From NCBI GenBank assembly GCA_963727285.1, contig CAVSFF010000009.1, positions 868,001 to 932,000 of the forward strand: a stretch of DNA of 64,000 nt, given 5' to 3'. Positions 49,706 to 56,726 of this stretch are shown here, piece after piece. The first letter of the stretch is position 1. Each line of letters opens with the position of its first letter. The notes beneath the pieces were generated by a model. The model had not been told where the DNA came from, did not search any database, and saw nothing but the letters and a program-made list of their open reading frames with translations. The stretch comes from CAITWD01 sp963727285 (GTDB lineage: Bacteria; Actinomycetota; Thermoleophilia; Miltoncostaeales; Miltoncostaeaceae). Position numbers and translations under genes: made by a program.

Positions 49706-52495
49706 TCAGGAGCAGCCCGAGGTGCTCCCGCAGTTTTCGCACTTGTAACACGTGCCCGACCGGATCATTGTCCAGCCGCAGCTTCCGCAGATCACGCCGT
49801 CGTCCTGGCGGAAGGTGTACTTCCCGCCGCGGGTCGGCGGCAGGGCGAGCGCGGTCTGACCGTGCCCGCCACCCGAGGCGACCGGCAGTTCGATGACCTG
49901 TCCGCCGCCGCTCGAGTCCTCGCCGGCCTCGATCTCCGCGCGCGCCTCGTCGCGCATGTCCTGCGTGATGATCCCGACCTCGCGCTTTTCCTCCTCCGTG
50001 AGGAACTGGGAGGACAGCCAGCGGACGACGTAGTCCACGATCGACTTCGCCATCGGGATCTCGGGGTTGGCCGTGAAGCCCGACGGGTCGAAGCGCATGT
50101 GCGAGAGCTTGTCGGCCATGATCTCGAGCGGCACCCCATGCTGCAGGGCGATCGACATGCAGATGGCCAGCGAATCCATCAGGCCCGACACCGTCGAGCC
50201 CTGCTTGGCCATCTTCATGAACACCTCGCCCGGGCTGCCGTCCTCGTACTTGCCGACGGTGATGTACCCGTCGTGCCCGGCGATCGAGAAATGGTGTGTG
50301 GTCGCTTCACGGGTGTCCGGCAGACGCCGACGGGTCGGGTGGGCGGTCACGACCGCGGCCTGGGCGGTCTCGGACTTGCCGGTCGACAGCGGCTGGGTGC
50401 GCTTGGACCCGTCCCGGTAGATCGCCAGCGCCTTGACGCCGCTCTTCCAGGCCAGCATGTAGGCCGCCATGATCTCTTCCGGCGTCGCCTCCGCCGGCAT
50501 GTTGACGGTCTTGGAGATGGCGCCGGAGATAAACGGCTGCACTGCGCCCATCATCAGGATGTGGCCACGGTAGTGGATCGACCGCGTCCCGTTGATCGGG
50601 GTAAACGCGCAGTCGAAGACCGCGAGGTGCTCGTCCTTGAGACCGGGCGCCCCCTCGATGGTCTCGTGCTCGTCGATGAACGCGACGATCGCGTCGACCT
50701 CGTCGTCGGTGTAGCCGAGCTTCGTCAACGCCGAGGGCACCGTGTTGTTGACGATCTTCATCACACCGCCGCCGACCAGCTTCTTGTACTTGACCAGCGC
50801 GATGTCCGGCTCCACCCCGGTGGTGTCGCAGTCCATCATGAAACCGATCGTCCCGGTGGGGGCAAGGACGGACGCCTGCGCGTTGCGGAAGCCGTGAACG
50901 GCGCCGCGATCGGCAGCCGCGGCCCACGCCGCGCGTGCGGCGTCCAGCAGCGGCGCATCGTCGACCAGCGCGGCGCTGATCTCCTCGACCGCGCGCTGGT
51001 GCATGCGGATCACGCCCTGCATGGGCGCGGCGTTGTCGGCATACCCGGCAAACGGTCCCATGCGCTCGGCGAGGTGGGTCGACTGCTCGTACGCGCGACC
51101 GGTCATCAGGGCCGTGATCGCCGCGGCGTAGGAGCGGCCGGCGTCCGAGTCATACGGCAGGCCCTTGCTCATGACCAGCGCGCCGAGGTTGGCGTAGCCG
51201 AGCCCGAGCTGACGGAAGTCGCGGGCGTTGCGCCCGATCTCCTCGGTCGGATAGCCGGACCGGGCGACGATGATGTCCATCGCGCTCGTCGTCACGTCGA
51301 TCGCCTGGCGGAAGTCGTCCACGAGGAACACGCCGTCGTCGTCGACAAACTTCATCAGGTTCAGCGATGCCAGGTTGCAGGCCGAATCGTCGATGTGCAT
51401 GTACTCCGAGCACGGATTCGACGCGTTGATGCGACCGCTGTTGGGGCAGGTGTGCCAGCGGTTGATCGTCGTGTCGTACTGCATGCCGGGATCACCACAG
51501 ACCCAGGTGGCTTCGGAGATCTCGCGCAGCAGGTCGCGGGCCTTGGCGGTCTCGAGCGTTTCCCCGGTCGTCACGGCGCGGAGGTTCCAGTCACCGTTGG
51601 CCTCGGACGCAAACATGAACTCGTCGGTGACCCGGACCGAGTTGTTGGCGTTCTGGAACTGGATCGACTGCCAGGCCGCGCCGTTCATCCCCATGTCGTA
51701 GCCCATCTCACCGAGCGCCCAGGCCTTCTTTTCTTCCTCGGCCTTGCAGTTGACGAACTCGTGGATGTCGGGGTGGTCGCAGTTGAGCACCACCATCTTG
51801 GCCGCACGGCGCGTCGTGCCACCGCTCTTGATGGCTCCCGCGCATGCATCCGCACCGCGCATGAAGGACACCGGACCGGATGCCGTCCCGCCGCCCGACA
51901 GCAACTCCCTGCTGGACCGCACGTTGGACAGGTTCAGACCCGACCCCGACCCGCCCTTGAAGATCATCCCTTCCTTGCTGATCCAGGACAGGATCGATTC
52001 CATCTCGTCCTGGACCGACAGGATGAAGCAGGCCGAGCACTGCGGGTTCTCGCGGGTGCCGACGTTGAACCACACCGGGGAGTTGAACGCCATCTTCTGG
52101 TGGACGAGCAGGTGCATCAACTCGGCCTCGAAGCTGTCCGCCTCTGCCGTGTCGGCGAAGTAGCCCTCTTCCTCGCCCCACGACCGCAGCGTCAACACGA
52201 CGCGATCGATGATCTGGCGGACGCTCTTCTCCCGCTCCGGCGAGCCCATGGCGCCGCGGAAGTACTTGGAGGCCACGACGTTGGTCGCCAGCTGGCTCCA
52301 CGCCTTCGGAACGTCGATGTCGTCCTGGTCGAAGAAGCTCTGGCCGCCCTCACCCGTGATGGACGCGCTCCGGCGCTCCCATGTGACCTCGTCGTACGGG
52401 TGGACACCCGGGGTCGTGAAGTAGCGCCTGATGCCAAGGCGTGCACCCTGCGGGCGCTCGGCGGCAGCACGCTGATCGAGCGCCTCAGTCGCCAT
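49706..52495 (-). CDS. nrdJ: Vitamin B12-dependent ribonucleotide reductase
   Basis: 929 residues. Class II reductase that makes dNTP precursors with adenosylcobalamin. Motifs include NSPVWFNVG, CSACFILSVQD, GSGSGLNLSNVRSS, NPCSEYMHI and MDCDTTGVEPD. The C-terminal Zn ribbon (CGSCGWTMIRSGTCYKCENC) is intact. ATG 52495 overlaps the nrdR stop by 11 bases, so both are co-translated. The B12-dependent class lets the cell make dNTPs with or without oxygen. A cobalamin riboswitch is not seen; control is via NrdR. Confidence 0.97.
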   Translation of the reverse strand: MATEALDQRAAAERPQGARLGIRRYFTTPGVHPYDEVTWERRSASITGEGGQSFFDQDDIDVPKAWSQLATNVVASKYFRGAMGSPEREKSVRQIIDRVVLTLRSWGEEEGYFADTAEADSFEAELMHLLVHQKMAFNSPVWFNVGTRENPQCSACFILSVQDEMESILSWISKEGMIFKGGSGSGLNLSNVRSSRELLSGGGTASGPVSFMRGADACAGAIKSGGTTRRAAKMVVLNCDHPDIHEFVNCKAEEEKKAWALGEMGYDMGMNGAAWQSIQFQNANNSVRVTDEFMFASEANGDWNLRAVTTGETLETAKARDLLREISEATWVCGDPGMQYDTTINRWHTCPNSGRINASNPCSEYMHIDDSACNLASLNLMKFVDDDGVFLVDDFRQAIDVTTSAMDIIVARSGYPTEEIGRNARDFRQLGLGYANLGALVMSKGLPYDSDAGRSYAAAITALMTGRAYEQSTHLAERMGPFAGYADNAAPMQGVIRMHQRAVEEISAALVDDAPLLDAARAAWAAAADRGAVHGFRNAQASVLAPTGTIGFMMDCDTTGVEPDIALVKYKKLVGGGVMKIVNNTVPSALTKLGYTDDEVDAIVAFIDEHETIEGAPGLKDEHLAVFDCAFTPINGTRSIHYRGHILMMGAVQPFISGAISKTVNMPAEATPEEIMAAYMLAWKSGVKALAIYRDGSKRTQPLSTGKSETAQAAVVTAHPTRRRLPDTREATTHHFSIAGHDGYITVGKYEDGSPGEVFMKMAKQGSTVSGLMDSLAICMSIALQHGVPLEIMADKLSHMRFDPSGFTANPEIPMAKSIVDYVVRWLSSQFLTEEEKREVGIITQDMRDEARAEIEAGEDSSGGGQVIELPVASGGGHGQTALALPPTRGGKYTFRQDDGVICGSCGWTMIRSGTCYKCENCGSTSGCS

Positions 52496-53129
52496 CCGGA
52501 ACCTCCAATGTTGTGGATGAAGTTGTCGTCGTCACGGTCTCACTCGTTCCATCGGTCGGGATGTCGTCGCGGCCACCCTGCAGGGCGCGCAGCCTGACGC
52601 GTGCGCCGCTGCGGTGGGTCGGATCGACGTTGCCAAACAGGTGCTCGTCCATCGTCACCTGGCCACGCGCCAACAGCGGCTCGCGTTCGAGCCGCGCCAG
52701 TTCTTCCTCAAACTCCTCGACGTCGGCGAACTGCCGGTACACCGACGCGAACCGCACGTAGGCGACCGGGTCGATTTCCTTGAGCCTGCGCAGCGCGAGT
52801 TCGCCGATCATCGACGTCCGCACCTCCTGGCGCAGGCGGTTGCGCAACTCGATCTCGATGTCGCGCACGGCGACTTCGAGCAGACCCGTCGGCACCGGAC
52901 GCTTGTGGCAGGCGCGCTGCAGTCCCGCCAAGAGCTTGGCGCGGTCGAAAAACTCGCGGTCGCCGGAGCTCTTGATGACCACGACCGGCATCTCCTCCAC
53001 GCGCTCGTACGTCGTGAAGCGACGCCCGCAGTCGAGGCATTCGCGCCGGCGGCGGATCGCGTCCTTGCTGTCGGGAACGCGCGATTCCACGACACGGTGG
53101 TCAGGGTGCTCACAGAAGGGACAAATCAT
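52485..53129 (-). CDS. nrdR: Transcriptional repressor NrdR
   Basis: 214 residues. Zinc ribbon at the N-terminus (CPFCEHPDHRVVESR, CLDCGRRFTTYER), then an ATP-cone (VVVIKSSGDREFFDRAKLLA to about residue 140) that senses dATP/ATP. It represses RNR genes when dATP is high. Typical NrdR is 150-160 aa; this one has a 60-residue low-complexity C-terminal tail (TSETVTTTTSSTTLEVPDG) of unknown use. ATG 53129 lies eight bases after a TATAGT -10-like box with no ribosome site, so the mRNA may be leaderless. Confidence 0.95.
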   Translation of the reverse strand: MICPFCEHPDHRVVESRVPDSKDAIRRRRECLDCGRRFTTYERVEEMPVVVIKSSGDREFFDRAKLLAGLQRACHKRPVPTGLLEVAVRDIEIELRNRLRQEVRTSMIGELALRRLKEIDPVAYVRFASVYRQFADVEEFEEELARLEREPLLARGQVTMDEHLFGNVDPTHRSGARVRLRALQGGRDDIPTDGTSETVTTTTSSTTLEVPDGD

Positions 53130-53135
53130 GGCGTA

Positions 53136-53151
53136 TGACTATATGTGGTGT
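53136..53151 (-). promoter_or_regulatory. NrdR box 1
   Basis: On the minus strand ACACCACATATAGTCA, 11 of 16 matches to the NrdR consensus (ACACAATATATTGTGT). It covers the -10-like hexamer. Its centre is 32 bp from box 2, the spacing typical of paired NrdR boxes. Confidence 0.6.
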
Positions 53152-53167
53152 GTCGACGGCGGGCCAC

Positions 53168-53183
53168 ACACCACATTCGGTGT
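53168..53183 (+). promoter_or_regulatory. NrdR box 2
   Basis: ACACCACATTCGGTGT, 11 of 16 matches to the consensus, itself an imperfect palindrome. With box 1 it makes a paired site for oligomeric NrdR binding upstream of nrdR-nrdJ. Confidence 0.6.
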
Positions 53184-53341
53184 GTTGGTGGTCGATATTT
53201 CACCAACACCCATGGTGTTTCCACCCCTTTTCGGGGGCCCTGCGGCCATCCTTGTCGCAATTAGCACGCAAGTCGTGCGCGCACGCCGCGCCGCCGCGGC
53301 GAGGCCGGCGTCGGTTTCGTGCGCCTGCGGGCCGACCGGGG

Positions 53342-53899
53342 CTAGTTGAGGAAGCGCACCCGGCTGAGCGGCCAGTAGATGATCTCGGCCTGGCCGATGA
53401 CATTCTTCTGCGGCACGAACGGGTCGACCGCCGGATCGGGCGGCGAGTTCACCCACTGATGGGAGTCGCACGAGTTCGGGCGGTTGTCGCCGAGCACCAG
53501 CAGGTCGTCCTTCGGCACCACCGGAAAGGTCATGTTGTACTCGGGGGTCACGGCGCCCGGCACGTTGAAGACCTTCCCGTTGACCCGCGTCACACCGTCC
53601 TGCACCGTCACCACGTCCCCGGGCAGCCCGATGACCCGCTTGACGAACGGGACACCCTTGGTCGGGGCACAGGTGGCAATCGCCGAGGGGGGCGGGGAGA
53701 ACACGACGATGTCGCCGCGCTGGATCGAGCGGAAGCGGTAGACGACGCGGTTCGCGATGACGCGATCGTTCGGCTGGATGGTCGGGACCATCGAGTCGGT
53801 GGGGATCTCATACGGCTTCGCGATCAGCGCCTGGATGATGAACGCGAGGACAATCGCGACCATCACGGGCAGCAGCACGTCACGGACAAGGCGGCGCAA
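53342..53899 (-). CDS. lepB: Signal peptidase I
   Basis: 185 residues. Cleaves signal peptides of exported proteins. One N-terminal membrane anchor (LVRDVLLPVMVAIVLAFIIQ), catalytic Ser36 in PTDSMVPT, catalytic Lys87 in VKRVIGLPGD, and the LGDNRPNSCDSH box. It is 212 bp upstream of nrdR, on the same strand. Length is at the short end of the family, as in actinobacterial and Gram-positive enzymes. Confidence 0.95.
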   Translation of the reverse strand: MRRLVRDVLLPVMVAIVLAFIIQALIAKPYEIPTDSMVPTIQPNDRVIANRVVYRFRSIQRGDIVVFSPPPSAIATCAPTKGVPFVKRVIGLPGDVVTVQDGVTRVNGKVFNVPGAVTPEYNMTFPVVPKDDLLVLGDNRPNSCDSHQWVNSPPDPAVDPFVPQKNVIGQAEIIYWPLSRVRFLN

Positions 53900-54126
53900 C
53901 TAGATCCAGTCTCCTTGCAGGCGCGGCGCTGCGCGAAGCGAGCTGCGTCGTCGGTCGGGGTCGGTGCCGCGCCGGGAAGGTGCCCCGGACGACCTCTGCT
54001 GCATTGCCCGTCCCCTCAGGATGTCCTGCCCGGCGGCCGGGCGAAGTTGCATCGCCGACATGACGCCGGGACGCCATGCCGCGATCGTCCGCCGCCCCGC
54101 CGGACGGCAGCCGTCGTCGTCTTGGG

Positions 54127-54882
54127 TCACGCGGTCACCGGATCGGGGGCGTGCACCCGCCGCAGGCGGCGGCGCAGACGCGGCACGAGGGTCGCCGCCT
54201 CCCAGACAATCGCTCCGCTCATCTTCGAGGTCCCGTAGCGGCGGTCGACGAACACGATCGGAATCTCGACGACCCGGAACCCCAACAGCAGCGCACGATA
54301 GGTCATCTCGATCTGAAATCCGTACCCGGCGGCCGTGACCTGGTCGAGCGGGATCGCCTCGAGCACCGCGCGTCGAAAGCACTTGAAGCCACCGGTCAGA
54401 TCATTGACGGGCACGTGCAGGATGGACTTCGCATACAGGCAGCCGCTGCGGCTGATCGCCCGACGCGTCCATCCCCACTCGGCCGTCCCTCCGCCCGGGA
54501 CGTAGCGACTCCCGAGCACCACATCGGCGTGGTCGGTTGCGGCGACGAGATCGGGCAGTGTCCGCGGATCGTGGGAGAAGTCGCAATCCATCTGGATGAC
54601 GAGGCGTGCACCCGCATCGAGGGCGTACCGGAACCCGGCGCGGTACGCCGGCCCGATTCCCGACTTCTCGGCGCGGTGCAGCACGTGCACGCGAGGATCC
54701 TCCGCAGCGCGCGCTTCGGCGATGGTTCCGGTGCCGTCGGGCGAGCCGTCATCGATCACCAGGACGTGGCCGTCGATCGCCGACTCCTGAAAGACGTCGG
54801 CCAAAGCGTCGAGCATCGCCCCGATGTTCTCCGCCTCGTTATAGGTCGGCAGCAGCACCCAGACGCCACCAGGCTGGTTCAA
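54127..54882 (-). CDS. Polyprenol monophosphomannose synthase (GT2)
   Basis: 251 residues of a GT2 glycosyltransferase like mycobacterial Ppm1 and eukaryotic DPM1: VLLPTYNEAENI, VIDDGSPDGT, QMDCDFSHDP (metal Asp), GSRYVPGGG, DLTGGFKCFR and EMTYRALLLGFRV. It transfers mannose from GDP-mannose to polyprenyl phosphate, giving the donor for lipoglycans and mannosylated proteins. The start TTG 54882 has AGGAG six bases upstream; a TTG at 54888 touches that site and is less likely. Lone gene. Confidence 0.9.
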   Translation of the reverse strand: MNQPGGVWVLLPTYNEAENIGAMLDALADVFQESAIDGHVLVIDDGSPDGTGTIAEARAAEDPRVHVLHRAEKSGIGPAYRAGFRYALDAGARLVIQMDCDFSHDPRTLPDLVAATDHADVVLGSRYVPGGGTAEWGWTRRAISRSGCLYAKSILHVPVNDLTGGFKCFRRAVLEAIPLDQVTAAGYGFQIEMTYRALLLGFRVVEIPIVFVDRRYGTSKMSGAIVWEAATLVPRLRRRLRRVHAPDPVTA

Positions 54883-54944
54883 CGGCAACTCCTGTCGGAT
54901 CCACCCATCGCCACGCGCGCTCCATTTTTGATACCCGGCCGGAC

Positions 54945-54969
54945 GGCCGTCGGAACCCGGCCGACGGCC
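54945..54969. promoter_or_regulatory. Inverted repeat in divergent intergenic region
   Basis: GGCCGTCGG and CCGACGGCC, perfect 9-bp arms with a 7-nt loop, between the divergent mannose synthase and alpha/beta-hydrolase genes (gap 54883-55104). It could be an operator or mRNA hairpin; nothing else was found in this gap. Confidence 0.35.
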
Positions 54970-55104
54970 CGACGAAGCGTCGAGCGATCACGGGCGGCTA
55001 CAGCATACGGCCCAATCCTCGAGGTGTTTCACAGACAACGTTCGCGCGCGCCCGGACCGGCGCACCCGGTCTCCGCGCCGGGATCGATCTGCAAGGCTCA
55101 GCTC

Positions 55105-55848
55105 ATGGCGACGCCACGACCCCTCGTGCTCCTACATCCGTTTCCCGCGGACGCGACGTTCTGGGACCGTCTCCGCCGCGAGCTCACCGGTGACGGCCCG
55201 ATCTGGACGCCGGAGGCACCGGGCTTCGGATCGTCCCCGCCGCGGGACGACTGGACGATCGCCGACGCCGCCGACGACGTCGCGAGACTGATCGCCGACG
55301 AGGCGCCCGACGGTCGTGCCGACGTGATGGGACTGTCGATGGGCGGGTATACGGCGCTCGCGCTCGCGGTCCGGCATCCCGAGCGCTGCGGCACGCTGAT
55401 TCTCGCCGATACCCGTGGCGACGCAGACGACGCGTCGGCCCGCCAGGGGCGCGCCGACGGGATCGCCGCCATCCGCGACGGCCGCATCGAGGCCTACCTC
55501 GACGGACTGCTGGCTCGGCTGGTCGCCCCGGACGCGGGCGATGACGTCCGCGACGAGCTGTCCCGCTGCGCACGGCGACAACCCGCGCAGGCGCTCATCG
55601 GCGCCCTGACCGCCCTCGCCGGTCGCCCCGACCGGCGCGCGGACCTCGCCGGCATCGATATCCCCACGCTCGTCGTCGTCGGCCGCGACGACATCGTCAC
55701 CCCGCCGCCGCTGGCGCGCGCACTCGCCGAGGCGATCCCGGGCGCGCGGCTGGCCGAAATCCCCGACTCGGGTCACCTGAGCGCGCTCGAGCAGCCGGTC
55801 GCGGTCGCCCGCCTGGTCGATGCGTTCCGCGGCACCGCTCCCGGCTGA
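55105..55848 (+). CDS. Alpha/beta-hydrolase-fold protein
   Basis: 247 residues. Nucleophile Ser78 in GLSMGG, acid Asp in VVGRDDIVTPP and catalytic His in DSGHLS form a complete triad. The cap region (about 120-180) is Arg/Asp-rich. Family members include esterases, lactonases and proline iminopeptidase-like enzymes; the substrate is unknown. ATG 55105. It ends 134 bp before a second hydrolase-fold gene that lacks the nucleophile. Confidence 0.88.
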   Translation: MATPRPLVLLHPFPADATFWDRLRRELTGDGPIWTPEAPGFGSSPPRDDWTIADAADDVARLIADEAPDGRADVMGLSMGGYTALALAVRHPERCGTLILADTRGDADDASARQGRADGIAAIRDGRIEAYLDGLLARLVAPDAGDDVRDELSRCARRQPAQALIGALTALAGRPDRRADLAGIDIPTLVVVGRDDIVTPPPLARALAEAIPGARLAEIPDSGHLSALEQPVAVARLVDAFRGTAPG

Positions 55849-55861
55849 GCCCGCCGCCGCC

Positions 55862-55880
55862 CGCATACCGTAGGGGGTTT
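55862..55880 (+). repeat. Tandem 19-bp repeat, unit 1
   Basis: CGCATACCGTAGGGGGTTT, followed 23 bp later by a near-identical unit (one mismatch). The half-site ATACC-N3-GGGGGT looks like an imperfect operator, resembling metal-responsive CsoR-type sites only loosely. Confidence 0.65.
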
Positions 55881-55884
55881 CGGG

Positions 55885-55903
55885 CGCATACCGTGGGGGG
55901 TTT
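55885..55903 (+). repeat. Tandem 19-bp repeat, unit 2
   Basis: CGCATACCGTGGGGGGTTT, one base different from unit 1, ending on the -35 box of the next gene's promoter. Adjacent placement suggests a protein-binding site controlling that promoter. Confidence 0.65.
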
Positions 55904-55930
55904 GACAGATCGTTAGCGGCCTAATAGATT
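55902..55930 (+). promoter_or_regulatory. Sigma-70-type promoter of the 55983 gene
   Basis: TTGACA (55902-55907), 17-nt spacer, TAGATT (55925-55930). The -35 is perfect and the -10 matches four of six. Expected start is about 55937, 46 bases before the ATG at 55983. The repeat unit 2 overlaps the -35. Confidence 0.65.
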
Positions 55931-55982
55931 AACCGGTGAAACACTCCGACATTTCGCCTGCTATTAGTGAGGTTTGGCACAA

Positions 55983-56678
55983 ATGCCGTCCCTTCCTCCC
56001 GCAATTGACCTCAATGTGCGTCACCGTGGGCGCGGTCAGCTCGTCGTCGGGCTGCACGACCTCAACCACGATGGACGCCAGATGCTGGACGCGCTGTCGC
56101 AGCTTCCGCAGCGCGAGTTTCGCGTCGTCGCTCCCGATCTTCGCGGGCACGGCGCATCGCCGTCCCCGAACGGGCCTTGGAGCATCGACGACTTTGCGTC
56201 CGATGTCGCACGCATCATCGCCGACGAAGGTGGCCCGGCAATCGTCGTCGGCCAAGGCGTGGGCGGCGCGGCCGCGCTTGCGCTTGCGCTCGGGCATCCG
56301 GGCCTGGTCAGCGGCCTCGTGGTGACGGGCATCAGCCCACGCGGCGAAGACGCCAAGGCGCAGGACCGCTGGGCAAAGGTGGCACGCATCCTCCGCGAAC
56401 GCGAGCGCGAGGGGATCGCACTGACCGCCGAAGCGATGGCGAACCGGCCGGACTGGCGCGGCGCGCTCCCGCAGCTCGACGTGCCCACGGTCATTCTGGC
56501 GACGACGGGCGACCGCACCGTTCCGGTCGATCTCCAGCGCGAGCTGGCGATGTGGATCCGTGGCGCGGATGTCCAGACGCTCAAGACCGGTCACGACGTC
56601 GCGGCCGAAGCCCCGGAGGCCTTCACCGGCGCGATCGGCGAAGTACTCCACGGCGATCGGGCAGCCGTTATCGCATGA
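55983..56678 (+). CDS. Alpha/beta-hydrolase-fold protein without nucleophile Ser
   Basis: 231 residues. The fold is clear: VVAPDLRGHGASPSPNG, LATTGDRTVPVD and TGHDVAAEAP carry the Asp and His positions. The nucleophile elbow is VVGQGVGG, with Gly92 where Ser is expected (G-x-S-x-G), so an ordinary hydrolase triad is missing. It may be a pseudoenzyme, a binding protein or a lyase-type member. ATG 55983 has GAGG 11 bases upstream; a TTG at 55974 is a less likely start. It has its own good promoter and a tandem operator-like repeat. Confidence 0.82.
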   Translation: MPSLPPAIDLNVRHRGRGQLVVGLHDLNHDGRQMLDALSQLPQREFRVVAPDLRGHGASPSPNGPWSIDDFASDVARIIADEGGPAIVVGQGVGGAAALALALGHPGLVSGLVVTGISPRGEDAKAQDRWAKVARILREREREGIALTAEAMANRPDWRGALPQLDVPTVILATTGDRTVPVDLQRELAMWIRGADVQTLKTGHDVAAEAPEAFTGAIGEVLHGDRAAVIA

Positions 56679-56684
56679 CGCGGC

Positions 56685-56713
56685 CCGCCTCCGCCCGGTT
56701 CGGGCGGAGGCGG
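56685..56713. terminator. Perfect 13-bp hairpin terminator
   Basis: CCGCCTCCGCCCG / CGGGCGGAGGCGG with a 3-nt loop, between convergent stops at 56678 and 56727. No U-tract, but extremely stable. Serves both genes. Confidence 0.8.
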
Positions 56714-56726
56714 ATGTCGCTCCCGT

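Larger units (their letters stand above)
53130..53341. promoter_or_regulatory. nrdRJ promoter region
   Basis: 212 bp between lepB and nrdR, both on the minus strand. It contains two NrdR-box-like sites, a -10-like TATAGT on the minus strand (53138-53143) and further inverted repeats: GTGTTGGTG (53182-53190) with CACCAACAC (53201-53209), and AACACC-CAT-GGTGTT (53205-53219). The dense symmetry indicates an operator-rich promoter for nrdR-nrdJ. Confidence 0.7.

Noticed and set aside
49340..52597. Long open frame on the plus strand, antisense to nrdJ
   Set aside because: Typical high-GC shadow; Arg/His/Asp-rich composition, no motif, and the opposite strand is clearly nrdJ.
53130..53341. Cobalamin riboswitch upstream of nrdR-nrdJ
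   Set aside because: No B12-box-like sequence; the symmetry found is that of protein-binding sites.
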